Of a stretch of DNA of 64,000 nt, positions 43,055 through 50,945 are shown piece after piece; position 1 is the stretch's first letter; each line of letters begins with the position of its first letter. The stretch comes from an uncultured Spirochaetales bacterium. Lineage in GTDB: Bacteria > Spirochaetota > Spirochaetia > JAFGXN01. The stretch is from assembly GCA_949289575.1 (NCBI GenBank), contig CASEOG010000001.1, positions 150,671-214,670 of the forward strand. Reading direction: 5' to 3'. Both the position numbers and the translations under genes were made by a program. The notes beneath the pieces were generated by a model. It had not been told where the DNA came from, did not search any database, and saw nothing but the letters and a program-made list of their open reading frames with translations.

Positions 43055-44332
43055 TCACGGCGCCGCCTCTTCACTCCAATCATCCTGTTCGATGACATTC
43101 ATCCACGAAAACACCGCACAATCTATCAGCGGTTTCCCCAGCGCCCGGTTCAGACAATCGGTTAAATCGCGGTAAGCGGCATCGCCGGGATCACTCATAC
43201 GGATTTGATGCAGCTCTTCCAAAGATAAAGTCTTGAGATAACGAACCGCCTCGGCATGAAGTTTCACCTTGTTTTCGTCAACGGCACAGGCAAATGCTTC
43301 TTCGGATTGATGATGAATCAGATAGAGTCCGGCACGAATATCGTAGAACGGATAACGGTCGGTTGTCGGGAATTCCAGAGTCTCTTCGTATTCATACCAA
43401 AGCGGTTCGATGACTTCGACCGAAACAATCTCTACCGACTCTTCGTTACCGTCGTCTTCATCGCGGCCGCGGGCTTCCTCTTCGTAAACGGCTTCTTCAC
43501 CGCGCTCACCGGTCGATTCGTTTACTTCTTCCTGTCCCGTGCAGTCCGAACAGCCGCAACCTTCGAAATCGGCAGACTCCGCCGCCCCAACGGCACCGCT
43601 CTCTTTTTCTTCCGCATGCTCCGACGAAGATGCCGTTTTTTTATCGGAAAGCGCACAGAGCTTCGCCGTCAGCCGTTTAACCTGAGCTTTGTCGGGCGGA
43701 CAATAGGGCGACATCGCCATATTCCAGGCGTTGATGCTCTCTTTCGTCTCCATATCGGGCACCCACCGGTTGTCCCGGTAAACAAGTGTCAGCGGAAACG
43801 AAGGGTACATCTCTGTAAGTTTATCATCCCGTTTTATGTATTCCCGAACATTTTCGAACAGTGTCTCCCCGTCAATCTCCGAAAAAACGGCCTTCTCCTC
43901 ACCGTCCGGCAGACAAACCGCTTCGTAATAGGGTTCAAACCGGCGGTTGGTAATATCGACATAACCGATAAAAATCCGGTTACCGTTTTCATCCGTCCGA
44001 AACGCATTGCCGCGGATTTGAAAATCAAAATATTTCATGATTTCTCTGAAATCATCGAAAGAGGAAATCGGAATCGTCCCTGTCGGAAGCGAAAGAGCCG
44101 GAACCTGACCGTTTTCGCCGCCCCTGCGTGAAGCCTCTTCCTCGTAGAGAACCGCCGGTAAAATATCCACGCTTATCGGCGCGAATTCCTCATCGACCGC
44201 TTTCGCATTCCCCTCTTTTGCGGTACTCAAAATACGGTAGAGCACTTTTTGCGGCGGTTCTTCTTTTTGCCCGGCGGCAAAAACAGTCGCCGCCGACAGC
44301 GACAAAAAGAGAACCATCAGCCGACGCTTCAT
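43055..44332 (-). CDS. Exported acidic protein of unknown function, 425 residues
   Basis: Signal peptide MKRRLMVLFLSLSAATVFAAG, cleaved after AFA or similar. The N-terminal half looks globular (ISSFDDFREIMKYFDFQIRGNAF, IFIGYVDITNRRFEPYYEAV). The middle (about residues 235-300) is a strongly acidic low-complexity insert rich in Glu/Asp/Ser, with a CGCSDC cluster that could bind metal. A second globular part (FPTTDRYPFYDIRAGLYLIHH, TDCLNRALGKPLIDCAVFSW) ends the protein. It is the last gene of the tautomerase-nitroreductase unit, starting one base after the nitroreductase stop. I do not recognise a family. Confidence 0.75.
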   Translation of the reverse strand: MKRRLMVLFLSLSAATVFAAGQKEEPPQKVLYRILSTAKEGNAKAVDEEFAPISVDILPAVLYEEEASRRGGENGQVPALSLPTGTIPISSFDDFREIMKYFDFQIRGNAFRTDENGNRIFIGYVDITNRRFEPYYEAVCLPDGEEKAVFSEIDGETLFENVREYIKRDDKLTEMYPSFPLTLVYRDNRWVPDMETKESINAWNMAMSPYCPPDKAQVKRLTAKLCALSDKKTASSSEHAEEKESGAVGAAESADFEGCGCSDCTGQEEVNESTGERGEEAVYEEEARGRDEDDGNEESVEIVSVEVIEPLWYEYEETLEFPTTDRYPFYDIRAGLYLIHHQSEEAFACAVDENKVKLHAEAVRYLKTLSLEELHQIRMSDPGDAAYRDLTDCLNRALGKPLIDCAVFSWMNVIEQDDWSEEAAP

Positions 44333-44333
44333 A

Positions 44334-44873
44334 TCAAGACTCCTTCCACGCCGTGATTTCGGACAGCGGCTTGCGCGCTTTGCGCCGTTCCCGCGGGACC
44401 GGTTCCGTTTTCGGATAACCGAGAGCGATAATGAGCCGCACTTTGCCTTTGCAGCCGGCCAGTTTACGGACAGCCCGCTCTTTAAACCAGCCGAGAATAC
44501 AGGAGGTCAATCCCTGCGCCGTCGCTTCGGCCGTCAGGTAAGCGGAGAGAATGCCGATGTCAATCGATTTGTAGTCGTTCTGTTTCAAAAGCGCCCCGGC
44601 CGCCTCCGACAGATTGTACCTTCCTTCGCTGATAACAATAAAAACCGGCACCTCTTCCGTCCAGCCGTTGATGCCCATTCCCTGCGTCAGCGGCGCCAGT
44701 TTGCGGGCCGTATCGCCGGTGCAGACCGTCATCATCCACGGCTGACTGTTGCACGCCGACGGTGCCAGCCGGGCGGTTGCCAGGCACGCTTCGATTTTTT
44801 CCTTTTCGACGGGACGCGACGCATCGTAGGCGCGCGTACTTTGCCTCATTTTCGCAATTTCGTTAAAGTTCAC
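44334..44873 (-). CDS. Nitroreductase-family FMN oxidoreductase
   Basis: A 179-residue NfsB/FRP-like protein beginning FNEIAKMRQSTRAYD. The FMN and substrate segments are RQSTRAYDASRPV, TARLAPSACNSQPWMMTVC and EATAQGLTSCILGWF, with the C-terminal GYPKTEPVPRERRKARKPLSEI typical of the family. Members reduce nitro compounds, quinones or flavins; the natural substrate is unknown. It lies 13 bases after the tautomerase gene, in the same operon. Confidence 0.9.
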   Translation of the reverse strand: MNFNEIAKMRQSTRAYDASRPVEKEKIEACLATARLAPSACNSQPWMMTVCTGDTARKLAPLTQGMGINGWTEEVPVFIVISEGRYNLSEAAGALLKQNDYKSIDIGILSAYLTAEATAQGLTSCILGWFKERAVRKLAGCKGKVRLIIALGYPKTEPVPRERRKARKPLSEITAWKES

Positions 44874-44886
44874 GACAGCGCCTCCG

Positions 44887-45228
44887 TTAGAAATTCGTCC
44901 CGTTCCAACCCCAGTCGTTCACCGCCTGATAGGTGATGTAAATCGATTGCGGGTCGATACCGAGACGCGCTTCGAGGAAACGGCAGATTTCGGCCGTCAG
45001 TTTTTCGTAAATGTCCCGGGAAAGTTCGCCGACCTGCTGCATCGCTATCAGAGCTCCTTTTTCCATCGGTTTTCCCGCAAACCGCAAATCGCAGCGCTCT
45101 TCGAGTCCGACCATCAGAAACGATTCCGGTTTACCGGCAATCCCCATCAGTCTGCCGAATTCGGCCGTCAGCTCGGCTCTGATTTCTTCGTCCAACGGCA
45201 ATGTGGTTTTCATTTGAATGAGAGGCAT
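44887..45228 (-). CDS. MIF-like tautomerase
   Basis: A 113-residue member of the tautomerase superfamily, MIF branch rather than 4-oxalocrotonate branch by length and motif. It begins MPLIQMKTT, so Pro1 (after Met removal) is the expected catalytic base, and it contains SFLMVGLEERCDLRFAG and GALIAMQQVGELSR. It ends IYITYQAVNDWGWNGTNF, the MIF C-terminal signature (NWGWNG-type). Start M at 45228 is preceded by CAGGAGTTG. Phenylpyruvate or related enol substrates are likely. It leads an operon with the nitroreductase and acidic exported protein. Confidence 0.9.
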   Translation of the reverse strand: MPLIQMKTTLPLDEEIRAELTAEFGRLMGIAGKPESFLMVGLEERCDLRFAGKPMEKGALIAMQQVGELSRDIYEKLTAEICRFLEARLGIDPQSIYITYQAVNDWGWNGTNF

Positions 45229-45320
45229 ATTCAACTCCTGCCGACGGAAGACGATGACTGCGGCTCTTCGAAAACAAATCTTCGCCGGCCGCCGCTCTGT
45301 CTCCCGCAATAATATAGACT

Positions 45321-45349
45321 ATTATAACCGAATCGACACAAATTGACAA
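45321..45349 (-). promoter_or_regulatory. Promoter of the tautomerase operon
   Basis: On the minus strand TTGTCA (45349-45344), 17-base spacer, TATAAT (45326-45321). Leader of about 90 bases to the ATG at 45228. Confidence 0.75.
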
Positions 45350-45383
45350 GAAAACGATTTCCGCACCGTCAAAATAAAAATTC

Positions 45384-45412
45384 TTTACAGTGAGAATTTC
45401 CCGTGATAGAAT
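45384..45412 (+). promoter_or_regulatory. Promoter of the acyltransferase gene
   Basis: TTTACA (45384-45389), 17-base spacer, TAGAAT (45407-45412), followed by AGAGG at 45421-45425 and ATG 45436. Divergent from the tautomerase promoter in the same gap. Confidence 0.65.
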
Positions 45413-45435
45413 GACCGTAAAGAGGATTGATACGA

Positions 45436-46563
45436 ATGTCTGACAAAAACATTTCCGGCCATTTTCTTATTCTCGACGCTCTGCGCGGTGTCGCCGCACT
45501 GATTGTGCTGCTGTACCACATCGGCGAAGCCCACGCCGTCGACCGTTTTACGCAGATGTTCAACCACGGCTATTTGGCTGTTGATTTTTTCTTCATTTTG
45601 TCCGGTTTTGTAATCGGATACGCCTACGACAGCCGCCGGCAGACGCTGTCCGTCGGCAGATTCTGTCTGAAACGGCTGATCCGTCTGCAACCCATGGTGG
45701 TAATCGGAGTGCTGATCGGCGCAATCTTTTTTTATGCCGGCGGCGGCGATCTGGTGACGTCCGCTCCGCTGTCGCGGGTTCTGCTGCTGACACTGCTCGG
45801 GCTGCTGATGATTCCGGTACCGGCGGCACTCGACGTTCGCGGCTGGGGGGAGACCTACCCGCTGAACGGACCGCAGTGGTCGCTCTTTTTCGAATATATT
45901 GCCAATCTTCTTTATGTGCTGATTTTCCGTTATCTGCCGAAAGCGGCACTGATTGTTCTGACTGCCGCGGCCGGGATTGTGACGGCGGTTTTCCTGCTGA
46001 CGAACCCGAACGGCGATATCATCGGCGGTTGGCAGCTGACACCGGTGCAGTTTTCCGTCGGGATGATCCGGCTGCTGTATCCGTTTTTGGCGGGACTGCT
46101 GCTGGCCCGCCTCCGTCCGCAAATCAAAATCCCTCTGCCGTTTCCCCTGACGGCCGTTCTCCTCTCCGTTCTGCTGCTGATGCCGCGCATCGGCGGTGCC
46201 GAAAACCTGTTTGCCAATGCGCTTTACGAGGCGGTCTGTATTCTGTTCGTCTTTCCGCTGATCATCGTCATCGGATCGTCGGCCGACGGCATCGGGCGGT
46301 TCGCACGCCGGCCGGCCGCTTTTCTGGGACGGATTTCCTATCCGCTTTATTTAATTCACTATCCGTTCATCTGTATTTACTACAAATATGTAAAAGAATC
46401 GGGGGAAGCAACGACCGCCGGAGCTGTCGGATATGCCGTTCTGATTGTCGTCGGTTCGATTGCCGCCGCCGCTCTCATCGAACGGTTTTACGAAAGACCG
46501 CTGCGGCGTCTGCTGACCCGAAAAACAGCCGCCGGCGACCGGCAGAGTGTTTCGGACTGTTGA
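45436..46563 (+). CDS. Acyltransferase family 3 (OafA-like) membrane protein
   Basis: A 375-residue integral membrane acyltransferase with about ten hydrophobic segments. It begins FLILDALRGVAALIVLLYHIGEAH, where Arg and His are the conserved family-3 residues, then YLAVDFFFILSGFVIGYAYDSR. The terminal segments RISYPLYLIHYPFICIYYKY are also typical. Family members O-acetylate or succinylate surface polysaccharides, lipids or peptidoglycan; the substrate here is open. The ATG at 45436 fits the AGAGG spacing; the upstream TTG is not supported. Possible small stem-loop at the stop codon (46547-46568). Confidence 0.9.
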   Translation: MSDKNISGHFLILDALRGVAALIVLLYHIGEAHAVDRFTQMFNHGYLAVDFFFILSGFVIGYAYDSRRQTLSVGRFCLKRLIRLQPMVVIGVLIGAIFFYAGGGDLVTSAPLSRVLLLTLLGLLMIPVPAALDVRGWGETYPLNGPQWSLFFEYIANLLYVLIFRYLPKAALIVLTAAAGIVTAVFLLTNPNGDIIGGWQLTPVQFSVGMIRLLYPFLAGLLLARLRPQIKIPLPFPLTAVLLSVLLLMPRIGGAENLFANALYEAVCILFVFPLIIVIGSSADGIGRFARRPAAFLGRISYPLYLIHYPFICIYYKYVKESGEATTAGAVGYAVLIVVGSIAAAALIERFYERPLRRLLTRKTAAGDRQSVSDC

Positions 46564-46830
46564 AACACTTTGTTTCGGACTGTGAAAATCGAAAAGCGGC
46601 GGGAGGTAGACATCCATGCGAATGCTTTTTGACTGCGGAAAAAGATCGAACTCTTTTTAAGTCAATCAGCTGTTTTTCAGGCAAAAGGGCGTAACCGCTA
46701 AAATACAAGTTCATCCCTGTCCCGCGTCGCTCACACCGCTTTCCTATCTTTTTCCTTGCGGGATATTCCCCTGTTGCCGTTTTAACGCAAAAACCCGACA
46801 TCCCGAAAACAAAGCGGCATTTTAAAAAAT
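46564..46830. other. Gene-free gap between convergent genes
   Basis: No convincing gene. A thirteen-base direct repeat (TGTTTCGGACTGT) occurs at the acyltransferase 3' end and again 22 bases on. A fourteen-codon frame beginning at 46616 with GGGAGG upstream is too short to support. Confidence 0.5.
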
Positions 46831-48879
46831 TTAATTTAGTTCATTGATTTTTATATTGTAATATGTCCATCGATTCCCTGTTTGATAACGTGACAACGCT
46901 TCTTCTGGAACAAAAAAGAAAAGATTCTCATTATCTTTATCAAAAGGCAAATTATATCCCAATTCCGGCGGATACAGCGCATCGACAGTCATGCGGGTCA
47001 GTTTCGGACAATTAAGAAATGCTCCCTCTCCTATTTTCAATAAACCGGAACCCAACCGAACTGTTTTTAAATTTTCATTGCCGTTAAATGTAAATTCGCC
47101 AATCTCGTATGTGGAGTCAGGAACTGAAATCGATTCGAACGCACAATTACTGAAAGCCGAACTTTCAATATAAAGAAGTAAATCGGGCAATACAAACGAT
47201 GTAACGGACTTGCAATCGGCAAATGCACTTGTACGGATAATCCGTACACTCTCTGGAATATTCACCGTCATTAAAGCCGTGCAAGAATGAAACATGGTTT
47301 TGGGAATTTCATACATTCCTTCCGGCAATGTAGCCGATAAAATGCCTTTACAACCGTAAAAAAGATTCTCTCCGATTTGTTCGATACCTCCGGGAATTTC
47401 GACACGTGTCAAAGCGGAACATTCTTGATAAACCGAATCTCCCAATTTTTTCAAAGATTTCGGAAAATAAATTTTTTCGATTCCGGTTTCTTGAAATGCA
47501 TAGTTTCCGATGATCTCCACCGTATCGGGCAGTCGAATATCTTTTAAATTAACACATTGTTTAAAACAATTATAAGCAACCTCAGTCAGACCGGTTACCC
47601 CGGAAAGATCCAGGCGAAATTCGGTTGAAGTTTTGGCTTTTATCTCTGTTGCCAATTGACTTAAATTCTCTTTATTGAGAGGTCCGACTATTTTCATATC
47701 CAGTTTTCGGGCACTCGTTTCTTTTACCTGCGTCAATGCCCGTGCGAACGGGATTCCCCACTGTGCATACAAAATCATATCGGAAGAAAACCCTATTGTA
47801 AAATCCCATCTGACTCCGCCGAGAGGTTCCGTATACCAGCCTCCGAATGCGTACCCGTCCTTTGTCGGAACCTGCGGTTCTTTAATTAAACTACCGTAAG
47901 AAACAGTCTGCGGTAACGGAGCCGTTCCGTTTCCACCCTGTAAATCAAAAGAAATAGTACAATTACCGAACCGGTACTGTGCATAAAGAGTCATATCAGC
48001 AGAAACAAATGATGAAGCGAAATCCCATCGAACACCTCCTTCGGGAGATGTAAACCACCCCAAAAACTGACCGCCGGCTATCGACGGTTGCGGCATCGGT
48101 TCCGAAAGAAGCGTTTCGTAATCTGTAGTTTGGGAAGAATAGTTTTCGAGACCGCCGTTACTGTCAAACGAAACAGTATAAATTTCCTTTTCCCAATATG
48201 CATACAAAGTCATCGATCGTCCTACGGCAACAGAAAAATCCCATAACACTCCCTCTTCCGCTCGGGTATACCAACCGAGAAAAATATACCCGATTCGTTG
48301 CGGATCAATCGGACGGTCAACCGGAAATCCCTTATTAACGGGAACCGCCGCAATTTCACTGCCTCCCATGCTGTCAAAAACAACCAACGTTCCCTGCAAC
48401 CAGTGAGCATATAATGTCATCGAGGCTCCGGCAGGAACGGAAAAATCCCACAATGCTCCTCCCAACGGCTGCGTATACCAGCCGTTAAAAGTATAACCTT
48501 CCCTTTCCGGATTTTCAGGACGGGGGATAAGTTTTCCGACATTGATACGGGTTTCGTCGACAGGAGTTCCTCCCTGGCTGTCAAATTGAACGCGAATTCC
48601 GGTACTCCACCGGGCATACAAAGTCATATCTGTCGAAACAGGAATCAAAAACACCCATTTATCGCCTTTTGTTTTATCGGTAAACCATCCTTCGAAAACA
48701 GCACCCTTCTTTTCGGGAACTTCCGGTTCCTTTAAAAGCGTCCCAAAAGGAACTGTTTGCGCCGCTACTGCCGAACCGCCCTGACTGTCAAACGAAACAG
48801 TCAGCATTTGAAATGGCGACTCTTTGTCACATCCAATTAAAAGAAAAACTGAAAAAATAATTATTCTCCCCAATTTCAT
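46831..48879 (-). CDS. Lipoprotein with five InlB B-repeats and a BspA-like leucine-rich region
   Basis: A 682-residue surface lipoprotein: signal MKLGRIIIFSVFLLIGC with Cys17. Residues about 27-375 hold five InlB/Listeria-Bacteroides repeats of roughly 67-72 residues, each built as F-DS-x-GG ... P ... G-x-F-x-GW-T ... G ... W-DF ... SMTLYA-W. Residues about 410-665 are LRR_5 (BspA/TpLRR) repeats such as LKDIRLPDTVEIIGNYAFQE and LTRVEIPGGIEQIGENLF. Both repeat types mediate adhesion or ligand binding in other bacteria and protists. It has its own promoter and no operon partner. It is poorer in G+C than flanking genes, as far as can be judged by eye. Confidence 0.9.
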   Translation of the reverse strand: MKLGRIIIFSVFLLIGCDKESPFQMLTVSFDSQGGSAVAAQTVPFGTLLKEPEVPEKKGAVFEGWFTDKTKGDKWVFLIPVSTDMTLYARWSTGIRVQFDSQGGTPVDETRINVGKLIPRPENPEREGYTFNGWYTQPLGGALWDFSVPAGASMTLYAHWLQGTLVVFDSMGGSEIAAVPVNKGFPVDRPIDPQRIGYIFLGWYTRAEEGVLWDFSVAVGRSMTLYAYWEKEIYTVSFDSNGGLENYSSQTTDYETLLSEPMPQPSIAGGQFLGWFTSPEGGVRWDFASSFVSADMTLYAQYRFGNCTISFDLQGGNGTAPLPQTVSYGSLIKEPQVPTKDGYAFGGWYTEPLGGVRWDFTIGFSSDMILYAQWGIPFARALTQVKETSARKLDMKIVGPLNKENLSQLATEIKAKTSTEFRLDLSGVTGLTEVAYNCFKQCVNLKDIRLPDTVEIIGNYAFQETGIEKIYFPKSLKKLGDSVYQECSALTRVEIPGGIEQIGENLFYGCKGILSATLPEGMYEIPKTMFHSCTALMTVNIPESVRIIRTSAFADCKSVTSFVLPDLLLYIESSAFSNCAFESISVPDSTYEIGEFTFNGNENLKTVRLGSGLLKIGEGAFLNCPKLTRMTVDALYPPELGYNLPFDKDNENLFFFVPEEALSRYQTGNRWTYYNIKINELN
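47755..48801 (-). repeat. Five tandem InlB B-repeats (coding)
   Basis: Five imperfect protein repeats with the spacing of FDSxGG, GW-T and WDF-x-SMTLYA-W kept in each; the fourth is the most diverged (SADMTLYAQYRFG). Confidence 0.85.
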
Positions 48880-48908
48880 AATGCCTCCGATTTAAAGCGA
48901 ATGTTTAC

Positions 48909-48936
48909 ATTATACACTTCATACATATAAAATCAA
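48909..48936 (-). promoter_or_regulatory. Promoter of the InlB/LRR lipoprotein gene
   Basis: On the minus strand TTGATT (48936-48931), 16-base spacer, TATAAT (48914-48909), then CGGAGGC before ATG 48879. The surrounding gap is markedly A+T rich. Confidence 0.7.
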
Positions 48937-48976
48937 TACAAATCAATTAATTCATTTTAAATGAGTTAATTTACAC

Positions 48977-49021
48977 AAAAAAGGCTGCCTCCGGAAGGAA
49001 ATTCCTTTCCGAACGGCAGCC
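48977..49021 (-). terminator. Terminator after the GGGtGRT gene
   Basis: On the minus strand a long hairpin (GGCTGCC at the base, CGGAAAGGAA with TTTCCTTCCG inside, closing GGCAGCC) runs into six Ts. Strong rho-independent structure 34 bases after the stop codon. Confidence 0.9.
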
Positions 49022-49054
49022 CGAATCGGCAAAACGTCCGCTTAAAGCGGCCGC

Positions 49055-50065
49055 TTATTTCGCCAGTGCCTGAGCCACGTCGACGGCAACTGCCACCGTC
49101 GCCCCAACCATCGGATTGTTGCCGATGCCGAGGAAGCCCATCATTTCGACGTGAGCCGGAACCGAAGAGGAGCCGGCAAACTGGGCGTCGGAGTGCATCC
49201 GTCCCATTGTATCGGTCATACCGTAAGACGCGGGACCGGCCGCCATGTTGTCCGGGTGGAGAGTCCGTCCCGTACCGCCGCCGGAAGCAACGGAGAAGTA
49301 TTTTTTGCCTTTTTCGACACACTCTTTTTTGTAGGTGCCGGCAACCGGGTGCTGGAAGCGGGTCGGGTTGGTGGAGTTTCCGGTAATGGAAACATCAACG
49401 CCTTCGTGCCACATGACCGCCACACCTTCGCGCACGTCATCGACTCCGTAGCATTTGACTTTGGCGCGTTCGCCGGTCGAATACGGAATTTCTTTGACGA
49501 TTTTCAGCTCGCCGGTGTAGTAGTCGAACTGCGTCTGAACGTAGGTGAATCCGTTGATACGGCTGATGATCTGAGCGGCATCTTTTCCGAGACCGTTCAG
49601 GATACAGCGCAGCGGCTCTTTGCGGACTTTGTCGGCTTTGGCGGCAATTTTAATCGCCCCTTCGGCCGCCGCAAACGATTCGTGTCCGGCCAAAAACGCA
49701 AAACATTTGGTTTCTTCGCGCAGCAGACGGGCAGCCAGGTTACCGTGACCCAAACCGACTTTGCGGTCTTCGGCAACCGAACCGGGGATACAAAACGCCT
49801 GCAAACCGATTCCGATGGCTTCGGCGGCATCGGCAGCGACCGTGCATCCTTTTTTGATCGCAATCGCGGCACCGACCACGTAAGCCCATTTGGCGTTTTC
49901 GAAACAGATCGGCTGCGTTTCTTCGACCGTTTTGTACGGATTGATACCGGCTTTATCGCAAATTTCTTTGGCTTCTTCGATACTCGAAATGCCGTATTCT
50001 TTCAACGCTTTGGTGATTTTATCGATACGGCGCTCGTAACTTTCAAATGTGATTTTTTCTGCCAT
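49055..50065 (-). CDS. GGGtGRT-family protein of unknown function
   Basis: A 336-residue protein named for its SGGGTGRTLHPDN motif (near residue 272). It starts MAEKITFESYERRIDKITKAL. It has a helical N-terminal part, a middle with AKWAYVVGAAIAIKKGCTVAADAAEAIGIGLQAFC, and a C-terminal glycine-rich part ending in GFLGIGNNPMVGATVAVAVDVAQALAK. Cysteines at several positions could serve a metal or thiol role. No catalytic function is known to me for the family. It is separated by 12 bases from the NifU/IscU-like gene upstream, and the pair ends in a strong terminator, so they are one operon. No membrane helix or signal. Confidence 0.9.
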   Translation of the reverse strand: MAEKITFESYERRIDKITKALKEYGISSIEEAKEICDKAGINPYKTVEETQPICFENAKWAYVVGAAIAIKKGCTVAADAAEAIGIGLQAFCIPGSVAEDRKVGLGHGNLAARLLREETKCFAFLAGHESFAAAEGAIKIAAKADKVRKEPLRCILNGLGKDAAQIISRINGFTYVQTQFDYYTGELKIVKEIPYSTGERAKVKCYGVDDVREGVAVMWHEGVDVSITGNSTNPTRFQHPVAGTYKKECVEKGKKYFSVASGGGTGRTLHPDNMAAGPASYGMTDTMGRMHSDAQFAGSSSVPAHVEMMGFLGIGNNPMVGATVAVAVDVAQALAK

Positions 50066-50077
50066 CTTTCCGCTCTC

Positions 50078-50779
50078 CTATTCGTGCCGCGGGTCAATCA
50101 GTTTGACCGCGCCCTGCTCTTCCGTTGTCCGTCCGTAGGAACCCCGGGCTTTGTCCATCGCCGTCGCGGGATCGTCGCCTTTCTTGATGAATTCCATCAT
50201 CTTTCCGAAGTGGATAAACTTGTAACCGATGATGGCACCGTCTTTGTCGACCGCCACTTTTTCGACATAGCCTTCCGCCATTTCCAGATAGCGGGGACCT
50301 TTCGCTTTGGTCGCAAACATGGTTCCGACCTGAGAGCGCAACCCTTTTCCGAGGTCTTCGAGAGAAGCCCCGACAACCAGACCGCCTTCGCTGAAAGCCG
50401 ACTGGCTTCGTCCGTAAACGATCTGCAAAAAGAGTTCTCTCATCGCCGTGTTAATTGCATCGCAAACCAGGTCGGTGTTCAATGCTTCGAGAATGGTCTT
50501 GCCGATCAGAATTTCGGAAGCCATAGCGGCGGAGTGCGTCATACCGGAGCAGCCGATGGTTTCCACCAGCGCTTCTTCGATAATGCCGTCTTTGATATTC
50601 AGAGTCAGCTTGCAGGCTCCCTGCTGCGGGGCACACCAGCCGACGCCGTGTGTAAATCCGGAAATATCCTTAATTTCTTTTGCCTGAACCCATTTGCCTT
50701 CTTCGGGAATGGGAGCCGGACCGTGATAAGTTCCTTTGGCCAATGGACACATATGTTCCACTTCCGTTGAATAAACCAT
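50078..50779 (-). CDS. Divergent NifU/IscU-like iron-sulfur scaffold protein
   Basis: A 233-residue protein with a NifU-N-like core. Cysteines that could match the scaffold ligands are in GWCAPQQGACKLTL, ETIGCSGMTHSAAMASEIL and LVCDAINTAM, although spacing differs from classical IscU. The C-terminal 100 residues (VVGASLEDLGKGLRSQVGT, AIIGYKFIHFGKMMEF) are an addition not seen in IscU. The ATG at 50779 has AAGGAG upstream; longer frames lack support. A TACAAT (50833-50828) lies about 50 bases upstream. It is the first gene of a two-gene unit with the GGGtGRT protein. IscS-, SufB- or HscA-type genes are not in the window. Confidence 0.85.
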   Translation of the reverse strand: MVYSTEVEHMCPLAKGTYHGPAPIPEEGKWVQAKEIKDISGFTHGVGWCAPQQGACKLTLNIKDGIIEEALVETIGCSGMTHSAAMASEILIGKTILEALNTDLVCDAINTAMRELFLQIVYGRSQSAFSEGGLVVGASLEDLGKGLRSQVGTMFATKAKGPRYLEMAEGYVEKVAVDKDGAIIGYKFIHFGKMMEFIKKGDDPATAMDKARGSYGRTTEEQGAVKLIDPRHE

Positions 50780-50897
50780 ACCGTTCTCCTTTATCTTCAA
50801 TGATTTAGCGGGAAAATCCCTTTTCTGATTGTACAGCAAAAGCGGAAAAATTACCAGAGAAAAAAAGGAGAAATTAAAAAATCGGAAATTCTCAATC

Positions 50898-50926
50898 TCG
50901 ACAAAAGCCTTCTTTTATGGTAGAGT
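50898..50926 (+). promoter_or_regulatory. Promoter of the EF-G gene
   Basis: TCGACA (50898-50903), 17-base spacer, TAGAGT (50921-50926). GGGGGAAA follows before ATG 50946. Confidence 0.6.
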
Positions 50927-50945
50927 GGAGCGTCGGGGGAAAAGC

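Noticed and set aside
43055..44332. Ferredoxin or metallothionein annotation for the CGCSDC protein
   Set aside because: The cysteines are few and sit in an acidic low-complexity stretch of a large exported protein; no cluster-binding spacing pattern.
46475..46801. Minus-strand frame in the gap after the acyltransferase
   Set aside because: It overlaps the acyltransferase 3' end, has no ribosome-binding site and no recognisable composition.
49151..50770. A 539-codon open frame antisense to the NifU-like and GGGtGRT genes
   Set aside because: It spans two well-supported genes and their ribosome-binding sites, and its product is Phe/Arg/Gly-rich with no domain. It is a codon-bias shadow.
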